A program made the translations under genes and the position numbers. Of a stretch of DNA of 36,433 bases, positions 26,446-34,860 are shown one piece after another (positions within the stretch are counted from its first letter, which is position 1; each line of letters begins with the position of its first letter). The notes under the pieces are model-generated. The model searched no databases. It saw only the letters and a program-made list of their open reading frames with translations, and had not been told where the DNA came from. Origin of the DNA: Candidatus Babeliaceae bacterium (GTDB taxonomy: Bacteria > Babelota > Babeliae > Babelales > Babelaceae); contig JAIETV010000009.1 in assembly GCA_019744895.1 (NCBI GenBank), positions 1 to 36,433 of the forward strand, given 5' to 3'.

Positions 26446-26555
26446 ACAAATAGTATAAATATTACATAATTTTCATAGCATTTACTTTCACTGTACATTG
26501 GAAGTTTGGTGAAATTGATAGAATTTTACGATTTTTTAAGATCCCGGGAGTTTTT

Positions 26556-28547
26556 ATGAAACGGTATATGCCGTTTTTTATTTTTTTCACTATTTTAAGT
26601 GCAGTAAGCATTATCGCTTATGCCCCTATCTGTGAAAACTTAAAAGAAGAAGAAATTATTAAGCCATTAAAAAAATTACCTTTTAAGTGGGAATTTGGCG
26701 ATAGCGTCTTGGAGTTTGCAACTCGGTTTCGTGTAGAAGCTTTTTATGGAAAAGGCATTCAACAATTCTCTCAAGATCCTTTAGATCAAATTTTGATACC
26801 GGCAAAACATACAATCGATTTTAGTATGGGGTATGGCCTTGGAAGACCGAGTCGGGGGTATGAGGTTGTAAAATTAAAAACAACCATTCGTACAAGGGGA
26901 ACATGGGGCGCTCCTGAAAGTATAGCTTCAAGCGGCAACGCTTCTCTTAAGCTAAGTGATGCTGTTTTTGGCGTACATACACATCCGATTAATCGCTATA
27001 TTTTGTGGATGCGTGAATTGTGGATGGATATTTCACTTGAGGGGATATTTAATCAGCCAAACATCTTCAATCATAAATTTACCATGGGTTTTTTCCCTTT
27101 TGAATTAGGGCGCGGAATTTCTTTAGGCAGTGCTTATGCAACTGATCCAGATATTCTTGGATATACTCCTATGGTTGGTATTGATCAGTTTGCTCCAGGG
27201 TTCAAGTTTTCAGGTAATTTAGTTTTACCAAATTATCTTTCATATGATGTTTATGCAGCGATCTTAAGAAACCGCTCTGATACATTTACTAACGTCAATC
27301 TTGCAACACAGGGTCAAGAATTTGATTCTGTCGGCGAAAGCAGAGTTTGTTATCCAGCACGTGGTTTTGGTAAGATCGATTATTTGGTTGCAGGCAGAAT
27401 CATATGGAGACCGATTAGTGACCATAATAAAAGATTTCATCTTGAGCCATACTTTTTGTATGACAGGCAGTCCGAGCAGCGGATTGAATTTATTGGAGAC
27501 GCCGATTCGAAGCTGGGCACGATTGGCTTTGCTTTGAACTCCGAATATAATGGTTTCATTTTCGATTTTGAATGTGCAAGAAATTTGGGTCGCCAAAGGG
27601 TTAAGGGTTGGGACCGAAATATTGTAACTATTGAAAACAGGAGTGGTATTATCACTATTGTAAATAGTGAAGTCACTGCCGTGGCAACAGAAGGTAATGA
27701 TATAGCGGGAAAAAAAGCTATCTCTATTCCGTCAAATCAGACTATTATTAATGCTGCCCCCCGTGGCGAACAATATAATGGTCAACAAATCGGTGAAACC
27801 AACCTGCAAAATAGTAATCAGCGATTTACTAATCCGTATAGCAATTCTTACTCAGGTTTTATGTTTGTTTCAGATTTGGCTTACCGTTTTGCACCGAACT
27901 GGCGTTTTGCAGTTGAGGTTGGTTATGCGTCTGGCGATGTGAATCCTAATCGTGATATTGAAGGCTTGGGAGATAGTAATAAAGATGGAGATTATCGAGG
28001 GTTCATAAGTTTGCAAGAAGTTTATCAGGGGTCTTTGGTTAAGAGTGCATTTTTACTAAACGATTCAGCAAAAGTGCCTAGAATCAGCAACTTTGCCTCT
28101 TTAAATCTGAGTGATCCAACGGCGAATTTGATCACACGTTTTAATAATATAATTTATGTTGGCCCTAGTATTGAAATTAAAGGTGTATTTTTTGATATGC
28201 CTTGGACTGTTATGCCTAACGTTATTAGCTACTGGCAAGAATTTCCTTTGAAAGTATTTGATCGTATTAATGGTGTAAGTATAGGCAGGAACGCACGTCA
28301 ATGGTTAGGACTTGAAGGTAACTTTTTTGGCGATATCATGCTTGCGCAGGATTTTAAATTATTTTTCGTGGGCGCCCTTTATTTTCCTGGAAGTTATTAT
28401 GATGACATTAAAGGGAAACCGATTACAAAAGATCAAAAAAGCGCACTTGATAGAATAGAAAGAACTGGTTATCCGGGAGAATATGTTCTATTTTCAAGTA
28501 ATCATGTTGCATTTTTTATGAACCTTGGCCTTGAATATAGATTTTAA
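26556..28547 (+). CDS. Large outer-membrane beta-barrel protein (porin-like), family not identified
   Basis: This 663-residue protein has a signal peptide (MKRYMPFFIFFTILSAVSIIAYA). It consists of alternating amphipathic strands with many aromatic residues and ends in ...LGLEYRF, the terminal Phe used by the BAM complex to recognise barrel proteins. Strand-like stretches include FATRFRVEAFYGKGI, WRFAVEVGYASGDVN and FKLFFVGALYFPGSYY. A region around residues 365-430 is polar and rich in N, Q, S and T and looks like a surface loop. The size and the GYASGDVNPN...DGDYRGF segment resemble alginate-export-type or other large porins, but I cannot name the family. GGGAG lies before the ATG. In a host-associated cell it would be a nutrient channel or a major surface antigen. 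Confidence 0.8.
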   Translation: MKRYMPFFIFFTILSAVSIIAYAPICENLKEEEIIKPLKKLPFKWEFGDSVLEFATRFRVEAFYGKGIQQFSQDPLDQILIPAKHTIDFSMGYGLGRPSRGYEVVKLKTTIRTRGTWGAPESIASSGNASLKLSDAVFGVHTHPINRYILWMRELWMDISLEGIFNQPNIFNHKFTMGFFPFELGRGISLGSAYATDPDILGYTPMVGIDQFAPGFKFSGNLVLPNYLSYDVYAAILRNRSDTFTNVNLATQGQEFDSVGESRVCYPARGFGKIDYLVAGRIIWRPISDHNKRFHLEPYFLYDRQSEQRIEFIGDADSKLGTIGFALNSEYNGFIFDFECARNLGRQRVKGWDRNIVTIENRSGIITIVNSEVTAVATEGNDIAGKKAISIPSNQTIINAAPRGEQYNGQQIGETNLQNSNQRFTNPYSNSYSGFMFVSDLAYRFAPNWRFAVEVGYASGDVNPNRDIEGLGDSNKDGDYRGFISLQEVYQGSLVKSAFLLNDSAKVPRISNFASLNLSDPTANLITRFNNIIYVGPSIEIKGVFFDMPWTVMPNVISYWQEFPLKVFDRINGVSIGRNARQWLGLEGNFFGDIMLAQDFKLFFVGALYFPGSYYDDIKGKPITKDQKSALDRIERTGYPGEYVLFSSNHVAFFMNLGLEYRF

Positions 28548-28603
28548 TAAATATATACTTGGTTCGACTTAGTAGTTCTGATTAAAACTCAAGGGGTAAC
28601 CTT

Positions 28604-28840
28604 ATGAAAAAACTTGCTATAGTAACTCTATTAATATCAACGGTGATTTTTAAAGTTTTTGCAGATGATGCACCAATAGCTTCATGCAGCGAAAGCCTAA
28701 TGCCCAAAAATAGTTTGTGTATATGCGACCCGTGTGAATGCAATCCATGCAATTGCAAAGCAGAGCAGGATATAGCCTGCTGCAATAAGGAAGACTGTTC
28801 CTGCGAAAACAATGGGTGTGGAGAAAATAAAAACATATAA
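28604..28840 (+). CDS. Secreted cysteine-rich metallothionein-like peptide
   Basis: This small gene encodes 78 residues. Residues 1-20 are a signal peptide (MKKLAIVTLLISTVIFKVFA), leaving about 58 residues with 12 Cys (28, 39, 41, 44, 46, 49, 51, 59, 60, 65, 67, 72). Positions 39-51 follow a regular C-x-C-x2-C-x-C-x2-C-x-C pattern (CICDPCECNPCNC), as in metal-binding metallothioneins; Pro and acidic residues fill the gaps. AAGGGG sits nine bases before the ATG, and a strong terminator follows 15 bases after the stop, so this looks like a real single gene. It could chelate metals in the envelope or be an exported disulfide-rich peptide. I know no named family that matches. Confidence 0.78.
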   Translation: MKKLAIVTLLISTVIFKVFADDAPIASCSESLMPKNSLCICDPCECNPCNCKAEQDIACCNKEDCSCENNGCGENKNI

Positions 28841-28855
28841 AATATTATTGAAATT

Positions 28856-28898
28856 AAAACAAGAGTCATTAAACTGCTTTAATGACTCTTGTTTTTTT
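28856..28898. terminator. Strong intrinsic terminator after the Cys-rich peptide gene
   Basis: An 18-bp perfect stem (28856-28873 with 28878-28895) with a CTGC loop is followed by T residues on the + strand and preceded by A residues, so it could work in both directions. Confidence 0.92.
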
Positions 28899-28981
28899 TA
28901 AAAGCCTAAAATCTATTTATTTTTTTACAAACAGTATATTATGCTAATGTTGAATAAAATGGGTTTTGGTAAGGAAATAGT

Positions 28982-29743
28982 ATGATCGGAGCACGCAGGC
29001 TTTTGAAATATAGTTTCAATTTTTTGTTAAGCAATCCACTTTTACTCTTTTATGGGTTTGTTTATTTTTTGCCGGTTATTAGTGCTATAATCGGAGTCAT
29101 TATTTTAGCTATAAGTGTCGGCACCTTATCTCTTATTACTTTTAGCTTCCCAATAATAGTTAGAACTGTTTTAGGGGTTTTGTTCGGTTCATTTTTTGCA
29201 ATAGGCTTAATGATTCTTTTTTTCTTCATTGTTATTTTATTTTCTCTTAGTTTTACCGCCTACGTCCAGTCGAATTTAAGACATGGAAATTCATCGATAA
29301 AATCTTCATTCAGAAAATCATTGCGCATTTGCAGCTCAGTTTTTTGGGTAGTTCCGACATATATAGTCTATTTTTTTGTAAGTAATTCAATTTTATGGGT
29401 CTTTGCCTTTGCAGTGTTTTGCTACGTTCCTCAAATATTACTTGATGGAGAAATTTCTTTCACTAAATCTTTCTCGCTATCTTGGCAATATTTCAAGAAG
29501 ACCTGGTGGGTTATGGCGCGTTTTTTTATGCTCATTATTTTAATCGCGAGTATACTGCTTTTGGGAGCTCTTGCTTCGCTGAGCCTGGCTGCCATGTTGA
29601 TTCCATTTATAAGCGCATCAATAGTATTTTCTGTTCTTGCTCTGATAATTTTTTTTGGATTATTTCTTTTTTGCATTCTCGGTTCCATGATAATTATTAT
29701 TGGTACCAATAAATTGTATCTTGAAGTTAAACAACAACACTAA
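28982..29743 (+). CDS. Polytopic membrane protein, DUF6159-like
   Basis: This is a 253-residue integral membrane protein with about six long hydrophobic segments. It starts GARRLLKYSFNFLLSNPLLLFY. The mid-part has LDGEISFTKSFSLSWQYFKKTWW after a membrane pair. That layout (an amphipathic lead, paired helices, then a repeat of a Ser-Trp-type helix before the next pair) recalls DUF6159 and related membrane domains of unknown function. I call it by resemblance only. AAGGAAA precedes the ATG. The DUF1328 gene follows after 9 bases with its own AAGGAGAG, so the two probably form an operon. Confidence 0.65.
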   Translation: MIGARRLLKYSFNFLLSNPLLLFYGFVYFLPVISAIIGVIILAISVGTLSLITFSFPIIVRTVLGVLFGSFFAIGLMILFFFIVILFSLSFTAYVQSNLRHGNSSIKSSFRKSLRICSSVFWVVPTYIVYFFVSNSILWVFAFAVFCYVPQILLDGEISFTKSFSLSWQYFKKTWWVMARFFMLIILIASILLLGALASLSLAAMLIPFISASIVFSVLALIIFFGLFLFCILGSMIIIIGTNKLYLEVKQQH

Positions 29744-29752
29744 GGAGAGACT

Positions 29753-29944
29753 ATGTTGTTATATTTTGCAGTTGCTTTTTTTATTATAGCTATCATTGCA
29801 GGTCTATTTGGATTCTCAGGGGTCCAACATGGTGCGACTGAGATAGCTAAAACGCTATTTTTTGTCTTTGTGGTTCTTTTCTTATTAGCAATTTTGGCAG
29901 GCGTTTTTGCTCCCGGTTTATTCGGACCTATAGCAATCGCTTAA
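29753..29944 (+). CDS. DUF1328 (UPF0391/YtjA) small membrane protein
   Basis: This 63-residue protein has two membrane helices. [31 protein letters not shown] matches the DUF1328 pattern of a first helix, a short GFxG...A.IAK loop and a second helix. Members are widespread, often stress-induced, and of unknown function. AAGGAGAG just before the ATG fixes the start. It ends the two-gene unit with the upstream membrane protein; the weak AAAGGC/GCCTCTTT repeat after it is not convincing as a terminator. Confidence 0.87.
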   Translation: MLLYFAVAFFIIAIIAGLFGFSGVQHGATEIAKTLFFVFVVLFLLAILAGVFAPGLFGPIAIA

Positions 29945-30062
29945 TTTTTATAAATTATTTATATAAAAAAGGCGCTTTTTAGCCTCTTTTGAGTTTGCGT
30001 GCGTAATTTTTCAGCTATGATACAATAAAAAAGATATTTTTTTGTAAAATTGGTTGTAAATT

Positions 30063-31835
30063 ATGGAAATTTTTAAAAGAACTACAGGTTGCGGGCACGT
30101 TGAAAGCTCGTTTTTGGATAAGACAATTACATTATGCGGCTGGGTAAATCGCCGTCGAGATCATGGAAACGTGATCTTTATCGATCTTCGTGATCGCACC
30201 GGCCTGATGCAGATTGTTTTTAGTCAGGAATTTTCAGCACAAGCACGTAAAATAGCGCATGACGTTCGCTCAGAATATGTTTTGCAGGTTACAGGAAGGG
30301 TTGTTCTTCGCTCGCCGGAAACTATCAATAGAGAGCTTTCTACTGGTGAATTTGAACTTCAGGGGTCGGAATTACAAATTTTAAATAAATCAAAAGCGTT
30401 GCCATTTAGCATCGAAGATAGTCAAAATGTTGATGAAGAAATTCGTTTAGAATACCGTTACCTCGACCTAAGAAGACCGGAAGTTCATCAGCGGTTAAAA
30501 ATGCGTCATAAAATTATTTTAGCTATGCGTGAATTTCTTGATAAGAAAGGATTTTATGAAATTGAGACGCCAATTTTGACAAAAAATACGGCAGAAGGAG
30601 CGCGTGAGTTTTTGGTTCCTTCAAGAATTCACTCTGGCAGTTTTTATGCCCTACCTCAATCGCCACAGGTTTATAAGCAACTTTTAATGGCTGGCGGTCT
30701 TGAGCGTTACTTTCAGATCGCGCGATGTTTTAGGGACGAAGATCTGCGAGCGGATCGTCAACCAGAGTTTACGCAGCTTGATATTGAGATGTCGTTTATT
30801 AATGAAGTTGATATTCAAAATCTCATCGAAGAACTGCTTGCTCATATTCTAAAAACACAATTCGATATTGAAGTTAAGTTGCCGTTAATGCGAATGGACT
30901 ATGATGCAGCCATGCGCGATTATGGCTCTGATAAGCCCGATGTGCGTTTTGGCATGAAAATTCATGACCTTTCCAAAGTGTTTAAAGATACGCAACTTTC
31001 TTTTATCAAATCTATCATTCAAGCAGATGGGAAAGTTGGTGCATTGCATATTCAGGACTATTCTTTTACCCGTTCAGAACTCGAATCGTGGGTGAATCGA
31101 GCACTAAAAAATGGTGCAAAAGGTTTAGTTTGGATACGTTTTACTCATGAGGGAACCATTGAAGCGCCTATTGCTAAATTTTTACCTACTGATTTTATGG
31201 AGCAAATCAAAACTATTATTCCCGAGCTTAAACCCGGTAGCACCATATTTTTAGTTGCCGGGCCCTACAAGGATGCGTGGACTCAGCTAGGACGACTACG
31301 TCTACAACTTGGTGCCGCTTTAAATCTTATCCCAGAAGGTAAAATCAATTTGCATTGGGTCATTAATTTCCCATTACTCGATTACGATAAAGATTCAAAA
31401 TCATGGACATCAGTTCACCATCCATTTACTAGTCCACAGGCTGGTTGGGAGGATCAAGAACCTGCTCATATGCGCGCACGAGCCTACGATATCGTGCTTA
31501 ATGGCGTTGAACTTGGTGGCGGATCTATCAGAATTCATACTCCTGAATTACAACAAAAGATATTCGACTATCTTGGGTTTAATGAAGGTGCTATGAAGCA
31601 GCATTTTGGTTTTCTGCTTGAAGCTCAAGAACTAGGCTTTCCACCGCATGGCGGAATAGCTCTTGGTGTAGACCGTTTAGTGATGTTGTTGCTTAATCTT
31701 GAATCGATTCGAGAAGTAATTGCATTTCCTAAAACACAAAGTGCTACAGACCCGATGATGCATGCGCCTACGGCTGTTGAAGATGCCAAGCTCGCAGAAT
31801 ATGGATTAAAAAAAATTCCCGCTGCTAAAAAATAA
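30063..31835 (+). CDS. aspS: Aspartyl-tRNA synthetase, probably non-discriminating
   Basis: This class II synthetase attaches Asp to tRNA(Asp) and probably also to tRNA(Asn). The 590-residue bacterial form has an N-terminal OB anticodon-binding domain (WVNRRRDHGNVIFIDLRDRTG) and the linker leading to YRYLDLRRPE. It also has motif 2 (FRDEDLRADRQPEFTQLDIE), the bacterial GAD insertion domain (roughly 290-410) and motif 3 (GGIALGVDRLVMLL). His34 in RRRDHG corresponds to the His that marks non-discriminating AspRS in Pseudomonas; discriminating E. coli AspRS has Leu there. The nearby Lys of E. coli (EKNIN) is Glu here (PETIN). With gatB directly convergent, the cell probably makes Asn-tRNA by transamidation. 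Confidence 0.96.
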   Translation: MEIFKRTTGCGHVESSFLDKTITLCGWVNRRRDHGNVIFIDLRDRTGLMQIVFSQEFSAQARKIAHDVRSEYVLQVTGRVVLRSPETINRELSTGEFELQGSELQILNKSKALPFSIEDSQNVDEEIRLEYRYLDLRRPEVHQRLKMRHKIILAMREFLDKKGFYEIETPILTKNTAEGAREFLVPSRIHSGSFYALPQSPQVYKQLLMAGGLERYFQIARCFRDEDLRADRQPEFTQLDIEMSFINEVDIQNLIEELLAHILKTQFDIEVKLPLMRMDYDAAMRDYGSDKPDVRFGMKIHDLSKVFKDTQLSFIKSIIQADGKVGALHIQDYSFTRSELESWVNRALKNGAKGLVWIRFTHEGTIEAPIAKFLPTDFMEQIKTIIPELKPGSTIFLVAGPYKDAWTQLGRLRLQLGAALNLIPEGKINLHWVINFPLLDYDKDSKSWTSVHHPFTSPQAGWEDQEPAHMRARAYDIVLNGVELGGGSIRIHTPELQQKIFDYLGFNEGAMKQHFGFLLEAQELGFPPHGGIALGVDRLVMLLLNLESIREVIAFPKTQSATDPMMHAPTAVEDAKLAEYGLKKIPAAKK

Positions 31836-31954
31836 TTTTTTTCACTACCATCTGTGTTCAGTTTTTCAAATTTTTTAGAGAAATTTTTGGTAAAATGAAC
31901 TTTTCTCTTATGAGCATAATACAAAATTAGATAAATGATGGCATATTATAGAGC

Positions 31955-31987
31955 AATAAGCACCACTTATGGTGGTGCTTATTTTTT
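31955..31987 (+). terminator. Terminator for aspS
   Basis: AATAAGCACCAC (31955-31966) pairs perfectly with 31972-31983, and six T residues follow (31982-31987). It lies about 120 bases after the aspS stop and abuts the 3' end of the convergent gatB gene. The - strand side has no T-run, so it serves aspS only. Confidence 0.85.
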
Positions 31988-33431
31988 AAAGATATTTTTT
32001 AAGAAGATCATTAATCATTATCGGGTCGCCTTTCCCGCTGGTTTTTTTCATGGCTTGACCAACAAAAAATCCCCATAATTTTTGATTACCAGACTTATAT
32101 TCTTCTACGATTTTCTGATTTGTAGCAATAATTTCTTTAATAATTTTCTCGATTTCTTCAGAAGAACCAATTTGTTCAAGTCCACGTTCTTTAACAACAG
32201 CCTTTGGTGATTGACCAGTTTTACCGACAATCTCAAAGACCTCTTGCGCTCCCCGGTTGTTGATAAGCTTATTATCAAGTAATGTCACCAATTCGGCTAA
32301 TAATTCCGGTGTCATTTTGCAATCAGTGAGTCTAATTTTTTCTTCTTTTATAAACGCCATTAATTCTCGTAGTACCCAATTAATGAGTAATGGGCTTTTG
32401 GTGAACGTTCTTGCTTTGTCATAATAATCGGCAACATCCATATCGTTAATAAGAACATCGGCTTCATAAGGCGTTAATCCACTTGTGATATAACGCTGAT
32501 AACGTTTATTTGGCAACTCGGGTAATTCAGATGTTACTTTTGATATCCAGGCGCTATCAACATGTAATGGCGGAATATCGGGATCTGGCAGATAACGGTA
32601 GTCGGCCGCCTCTTCTTTGCCCCGCATAGGAACAGTTTTTTGCTCTTTAACATCCCAGAGACGCGTTTCTTGAGTGATTTTTCCGCCCTGTTCTAAAAGT
32701 CCAATTTGGCGATCGACTTCATATTCAATAGCGTCACTAATAAATTTAAATGAATTGATATTTTTAAGTTCGCACTTAGTACCAAGAGCTGCACCAGGTT
32801 TTCTTACCGAGATATTGGTATCGGCTCTGAACGCCCCTTCTTCCATATTGGCGGTACCTACATTAAGATACATGATAATGTTACGCAACATTTTCAGGTA
32901 CATGCGTGCTTCATACGGGCTTGAAATATCAGGCTCTGAAACAATCTCTAAAAGGGGGGTTCCCGCACGATTTAAATCAACATAGCTTTCATTGGTTAAG
33001 GCACTATGCAGATTTTTTCCGGCATCCTCTTCCATATGTATACGGTTGATTCTAATTTTTTTAAAAGAGCCGTCTTCTAATGGGATCTCTAAATAGCCAT
33101 TTTTACAAATTGGCTCAGTGCTTTGAGTTATTTGATAGGCTTTTGGTAGGTCTGGGTAAAAATAGTGCTTTCTGGCAAAGAAGTTATCTTCTGTGATTTT
33201 ACAATTAGTCGCAAGGCCAACCTTAATCGCCCTATGGGGAACGTCTTTGTTGAGTACCGGCAATACACCCGGGTGACCAGTGCATATTGGGCATATGGTG
33301 GAGTTTTGTTTATGGCTTACGACATTGGGGCATTGGCAGAAAATCTTGCTTTGAGTAGTTAATTGAACATGGACCTCTATACCAATTACAGTTTCGTAGC
33401 CAGACTTTAAAAGATTTTCTTTTTCTGCCAT
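31986..33431 (-). CDS. gatB: Aspartyl/glutamyl-tRNA(Asn/Gln) amidotransferase subunit B
   Basis: GatB carries the kinase/tRNA-binding part of GatCAB, which converts Asp-tRNA(Asn) or Glu-tRNA(Gln) to the amide. The 481-residue protein begins with the conserved YETVIGIEVHVQL. The zinc-binding Cys set is present (FCQCPN ... ICPICTGHPGVLP). Then come the catalytic-core segments RKHYFYPDLPKAYQITQ and RIHMEEDAGKN, LNRAGTPLLEIVSEPD, and the tail domain ending in the QAMKKTSGKGDP region typical of the C-terminus. AAAGGT lies just before the ATG. gatA and gatC are not in the window. The promoter region carries an inverted repeat described separately. Confidence 0.97.
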   Translation of the reverse strand: MAEKENLLKSGYETVIGIEVHVQLTTQSKIFCQCPNVVSHKQNSTICPICTGHPGVLPVLNKDVPHRAIKVGLATNCKITEDNFFARKHYFYPDLPKAYQITQSTEPICKNGYLEIPLEDGSFKKIRINRIHMEEDAGKNLHSALTNESYVDLNRAGTPLLEIVSEPDISSPYEARMYLKMLRNIIMYLNVGTANMEEGAFRADTNISVRKPGAALGTKCELKNINSFKFISDAIEYEVDRQIGLLEQGGKITQETRLWDVKEQKTVPMRGKEEAADYRYLPDPDIPPLHVDSAWISKVTSELPELPNKRYQRYITSGLTPYEADVLINDMDVADYYDKARTFTKSPLLINWVLRELMAFIKEEKIRLTDCKMTPELLAELVTLLDNKLINNRGAQEVFEIVGKTGQSPKAVVKERGLEQIGSSEEIEKIIKEIIATNQKIVEEYKSGNQKLWGFFVGQAMKKTSGKGDPIMINDLLKKYL

Positions 33432-33441
33432 GTAAGACCTT

Positions 33442-33497
33442 TGTGAGATAATAAGTTACTTTGATCTTAATTATCTCACATCTGGCTTATTTGACAA
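33442..33497 (-). promoter_or_regulatory. gatB promoter with an 11-bp inverted-repeat operator candidate
   Basis: On the - strand TTGTCA (33497-33492), a 16-base spacer and GATAAT (33475-33470) form a good promoter. TGTGAGATAAT (arm 33480-33470, containing the -10 box) recurs inverted at 33452-33442, right before the AAAGGT ribosome site. The arms extend with one bulge. A repressor bound to the pair would cover the -10 box and the leader. Confidence 0.5.
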
Positions 33498-33515
33498 TCG
33501 TAGTTGATTGTAGAG

Positions 33516-34721
33516 CTAGTTGTTTATATTTTCATGAAGTTGCTGTATTACCTGCTCAACAATAGATGCATCGATCTTTAAAATGTTTTGAGCAAGAGCA
33601 CATTGCCTGAAAGAGTTTATGCATTTTTGAATCATTCTACCTGAAAAACCATCTAGGCGTTTAGCAAGAGCAAGAATATTCTGTTCGTCTTTAAGATATT
33701 CAAAGTCTACAACGGTACCCGTTTGTTGCGCAAATATTTTTGAAGTATGCATTTTAATCTGTGCTACGCGGGCATCTAAATCGGGAAGTTTAAATTCTAT
33801 ATGTATTCCCAATCGACTTATTACTGCTGGATCAAGTATCTCAGGTCTGTTGGTTGTACAAATAATCATGATCTTGTTGGAGGGCGTTCCTGTTTTTGAT
33901 AAGAATGAACTGAGGGCATTCTGAGCTATATTGTCAAGCGTCTTGCGATCTGCTAAAAATACTTCTGCTTCATCAAGAAATAGTATAGTTCCACGGTCTG
34001 ATTTTGCTGCCCAATCAAAGAGATTATTTAACTCTTCTACAACAGTCCCTTTAGTTAAAAACTGGCTTATATTAGCTGCTGGGATTATCGCATAATCCAT
34101 ACCACAATGCTGAGCCAAAAGCTCTGCAAAAAGAGTTTTTCCTGTTCCTGGTGCCCCATAAAGAAGCACGTTATCAAACTGCCCGCCATGGAGTTTTATA
34201 TTTTTTGTCATCTGAATAACATATTCAAGCTTATTTTTTAAATCTTGATTAATAACCATATGCTCACAGATGTTTACAGGCGCTGAAGTGCGGTAATAAT
34301 AACGATTTAGGTATGATAAAAAACTGTTTTTAGAAGACTTTTCAATAAGGCTTGGTTCAAACATATAGCGTGTGGTATATTTATGGGCAATATAGGTACT
34401 TATCACACCTGCAGCAACTATTCCCGTAATTGCGCCAGAGCTTGAAACTATAACGTGTGCTGCCGGAGTTATTGCTGAACCTATACTTTTACCGAATGAA
34501 ACTATTCCCTCGTGTGCTTTTGGTAGACTTACATTGAGCTGTTGAAAGAAACCATCCATAGTCTTATTGAATGTATCACCCCCCTGAGAAATTGCATCCA
34601 TGACTTGGGTGGCAAAGTTCGGGGAAAGTCTAAATTCAACCGCATCTGGGAATAAAAAGCTTAAAAGATGAGTTTGAGCGCATAAGAATGCAAACAACAT
34701 GAGTTTTTTAGATATATTCAT
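33516..34721 (-). CDS. Membrane-anchored AAA+ ATPase resembling mitochondrial ATAD3
   Basis: This is a 401-residue AAA+ protein. A hydrophobic N-terminus (MNISKKLMLFAFLCAQTHLL) looks like a signal or anchor. A helical region follows, then a membrane segment near residues 90-112 (GAITGIVAAGVISTYIAHKY). The single AAA+ module has Walker A GAPGTGKT (189-196), Walker B ILFLDE (246-251), sensor-1 TTNRPE and an Arg-finger candidate Arg303. Alignment from memory with human ATAD3 is close over the core: GKTLFAELLAQHCGMDYAI against GKTLFAKKLALHSGMDYAI, and LFDWAAKSDRG against LFDWANTSRRG. PSLIEKSS stands where ATAD3 has PSLVRETS after its membrane helix, so layout and sequence agree. It may be a quality-control or membrane-remodelling ATPase; substrate unknown. 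Direction and origin of the resemblance are open. Confidence 0.85.
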   Translation of the reverse strand: MNISKKLMLFAFLCAQTHLLSFLFPDAVEFRLSPNFATQVMDAISQGGDTFNKTMDGFFQQLNVSLPKAHEGIVSFGKSIGSAITPAAHVIVSSSGAITGIVAAGVISTYIAHKYTTRYMFEPSLIEKSSKNSFLSYLNRYYYRTSAPVNICEHMVINQDLKNKLEYVIQMTKNIKLHGGQFDNVLLYGAPGTGKTLFAELLAQHCGMDYAIIPAANISQFLTKGTVVEELNNLFDWAAKSDRGTILFLDEAEVFLADRKTLDNIAQNALSSFLSKTGTPSNKIMIICTTNRPEILDPAVISRLGIHIEFKLPDLDARVAQIKMHTSKIFAQQTGTVVDFEYLKDEQNILALAKRLDGFSGRMIQKCINSFRQCALAQNILKIDASIVEQVIQQLHENINN

Positions 34722-34822
34722 TGATAAATTCCGCCTTAATTATCTATTTTTTTATATTTAAGTGTATCTCGCCTTGAAATAATTGTCAAACTGAATTTCA
34801 ATTATTCGATCAGCAGGAGGAT

Positions 34823-34851
34823 TTGTCAAAAGAAAAGGGTTGAGGTATATT
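34823..34851 (+). promoter_or_regulatory. Promoter giving a near-leaderless mRNA for the glycosyltransferase
   Basis: TTGTCA (34823-34828), exactly 17 bases, then TATATT (34846-34851). Transcription would begin near 34858, only about three bases before the ATG at 34861, and no ribosome site lies in that space. The same -35 hexamer appears in the gatB promoter. Confidence 0.45.
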
Positions 34852-34860
34852 TTATAATAT

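Noticed and set aside
28582-28869. Open frame antisense to the Cys-rich peptide gene
   Set aside because: It runs through the terminator stem and has no ribosome site; the + strand frame has signal peptide, ribosome site and terminator.
34815-34820. AGGAGG as ribosome site for the glycosyltransferase
   Set aside because: It is about 40 bases before the only usable start codon, and an in-frame TAA lies between; the short frame it could serve ends within a few codons.
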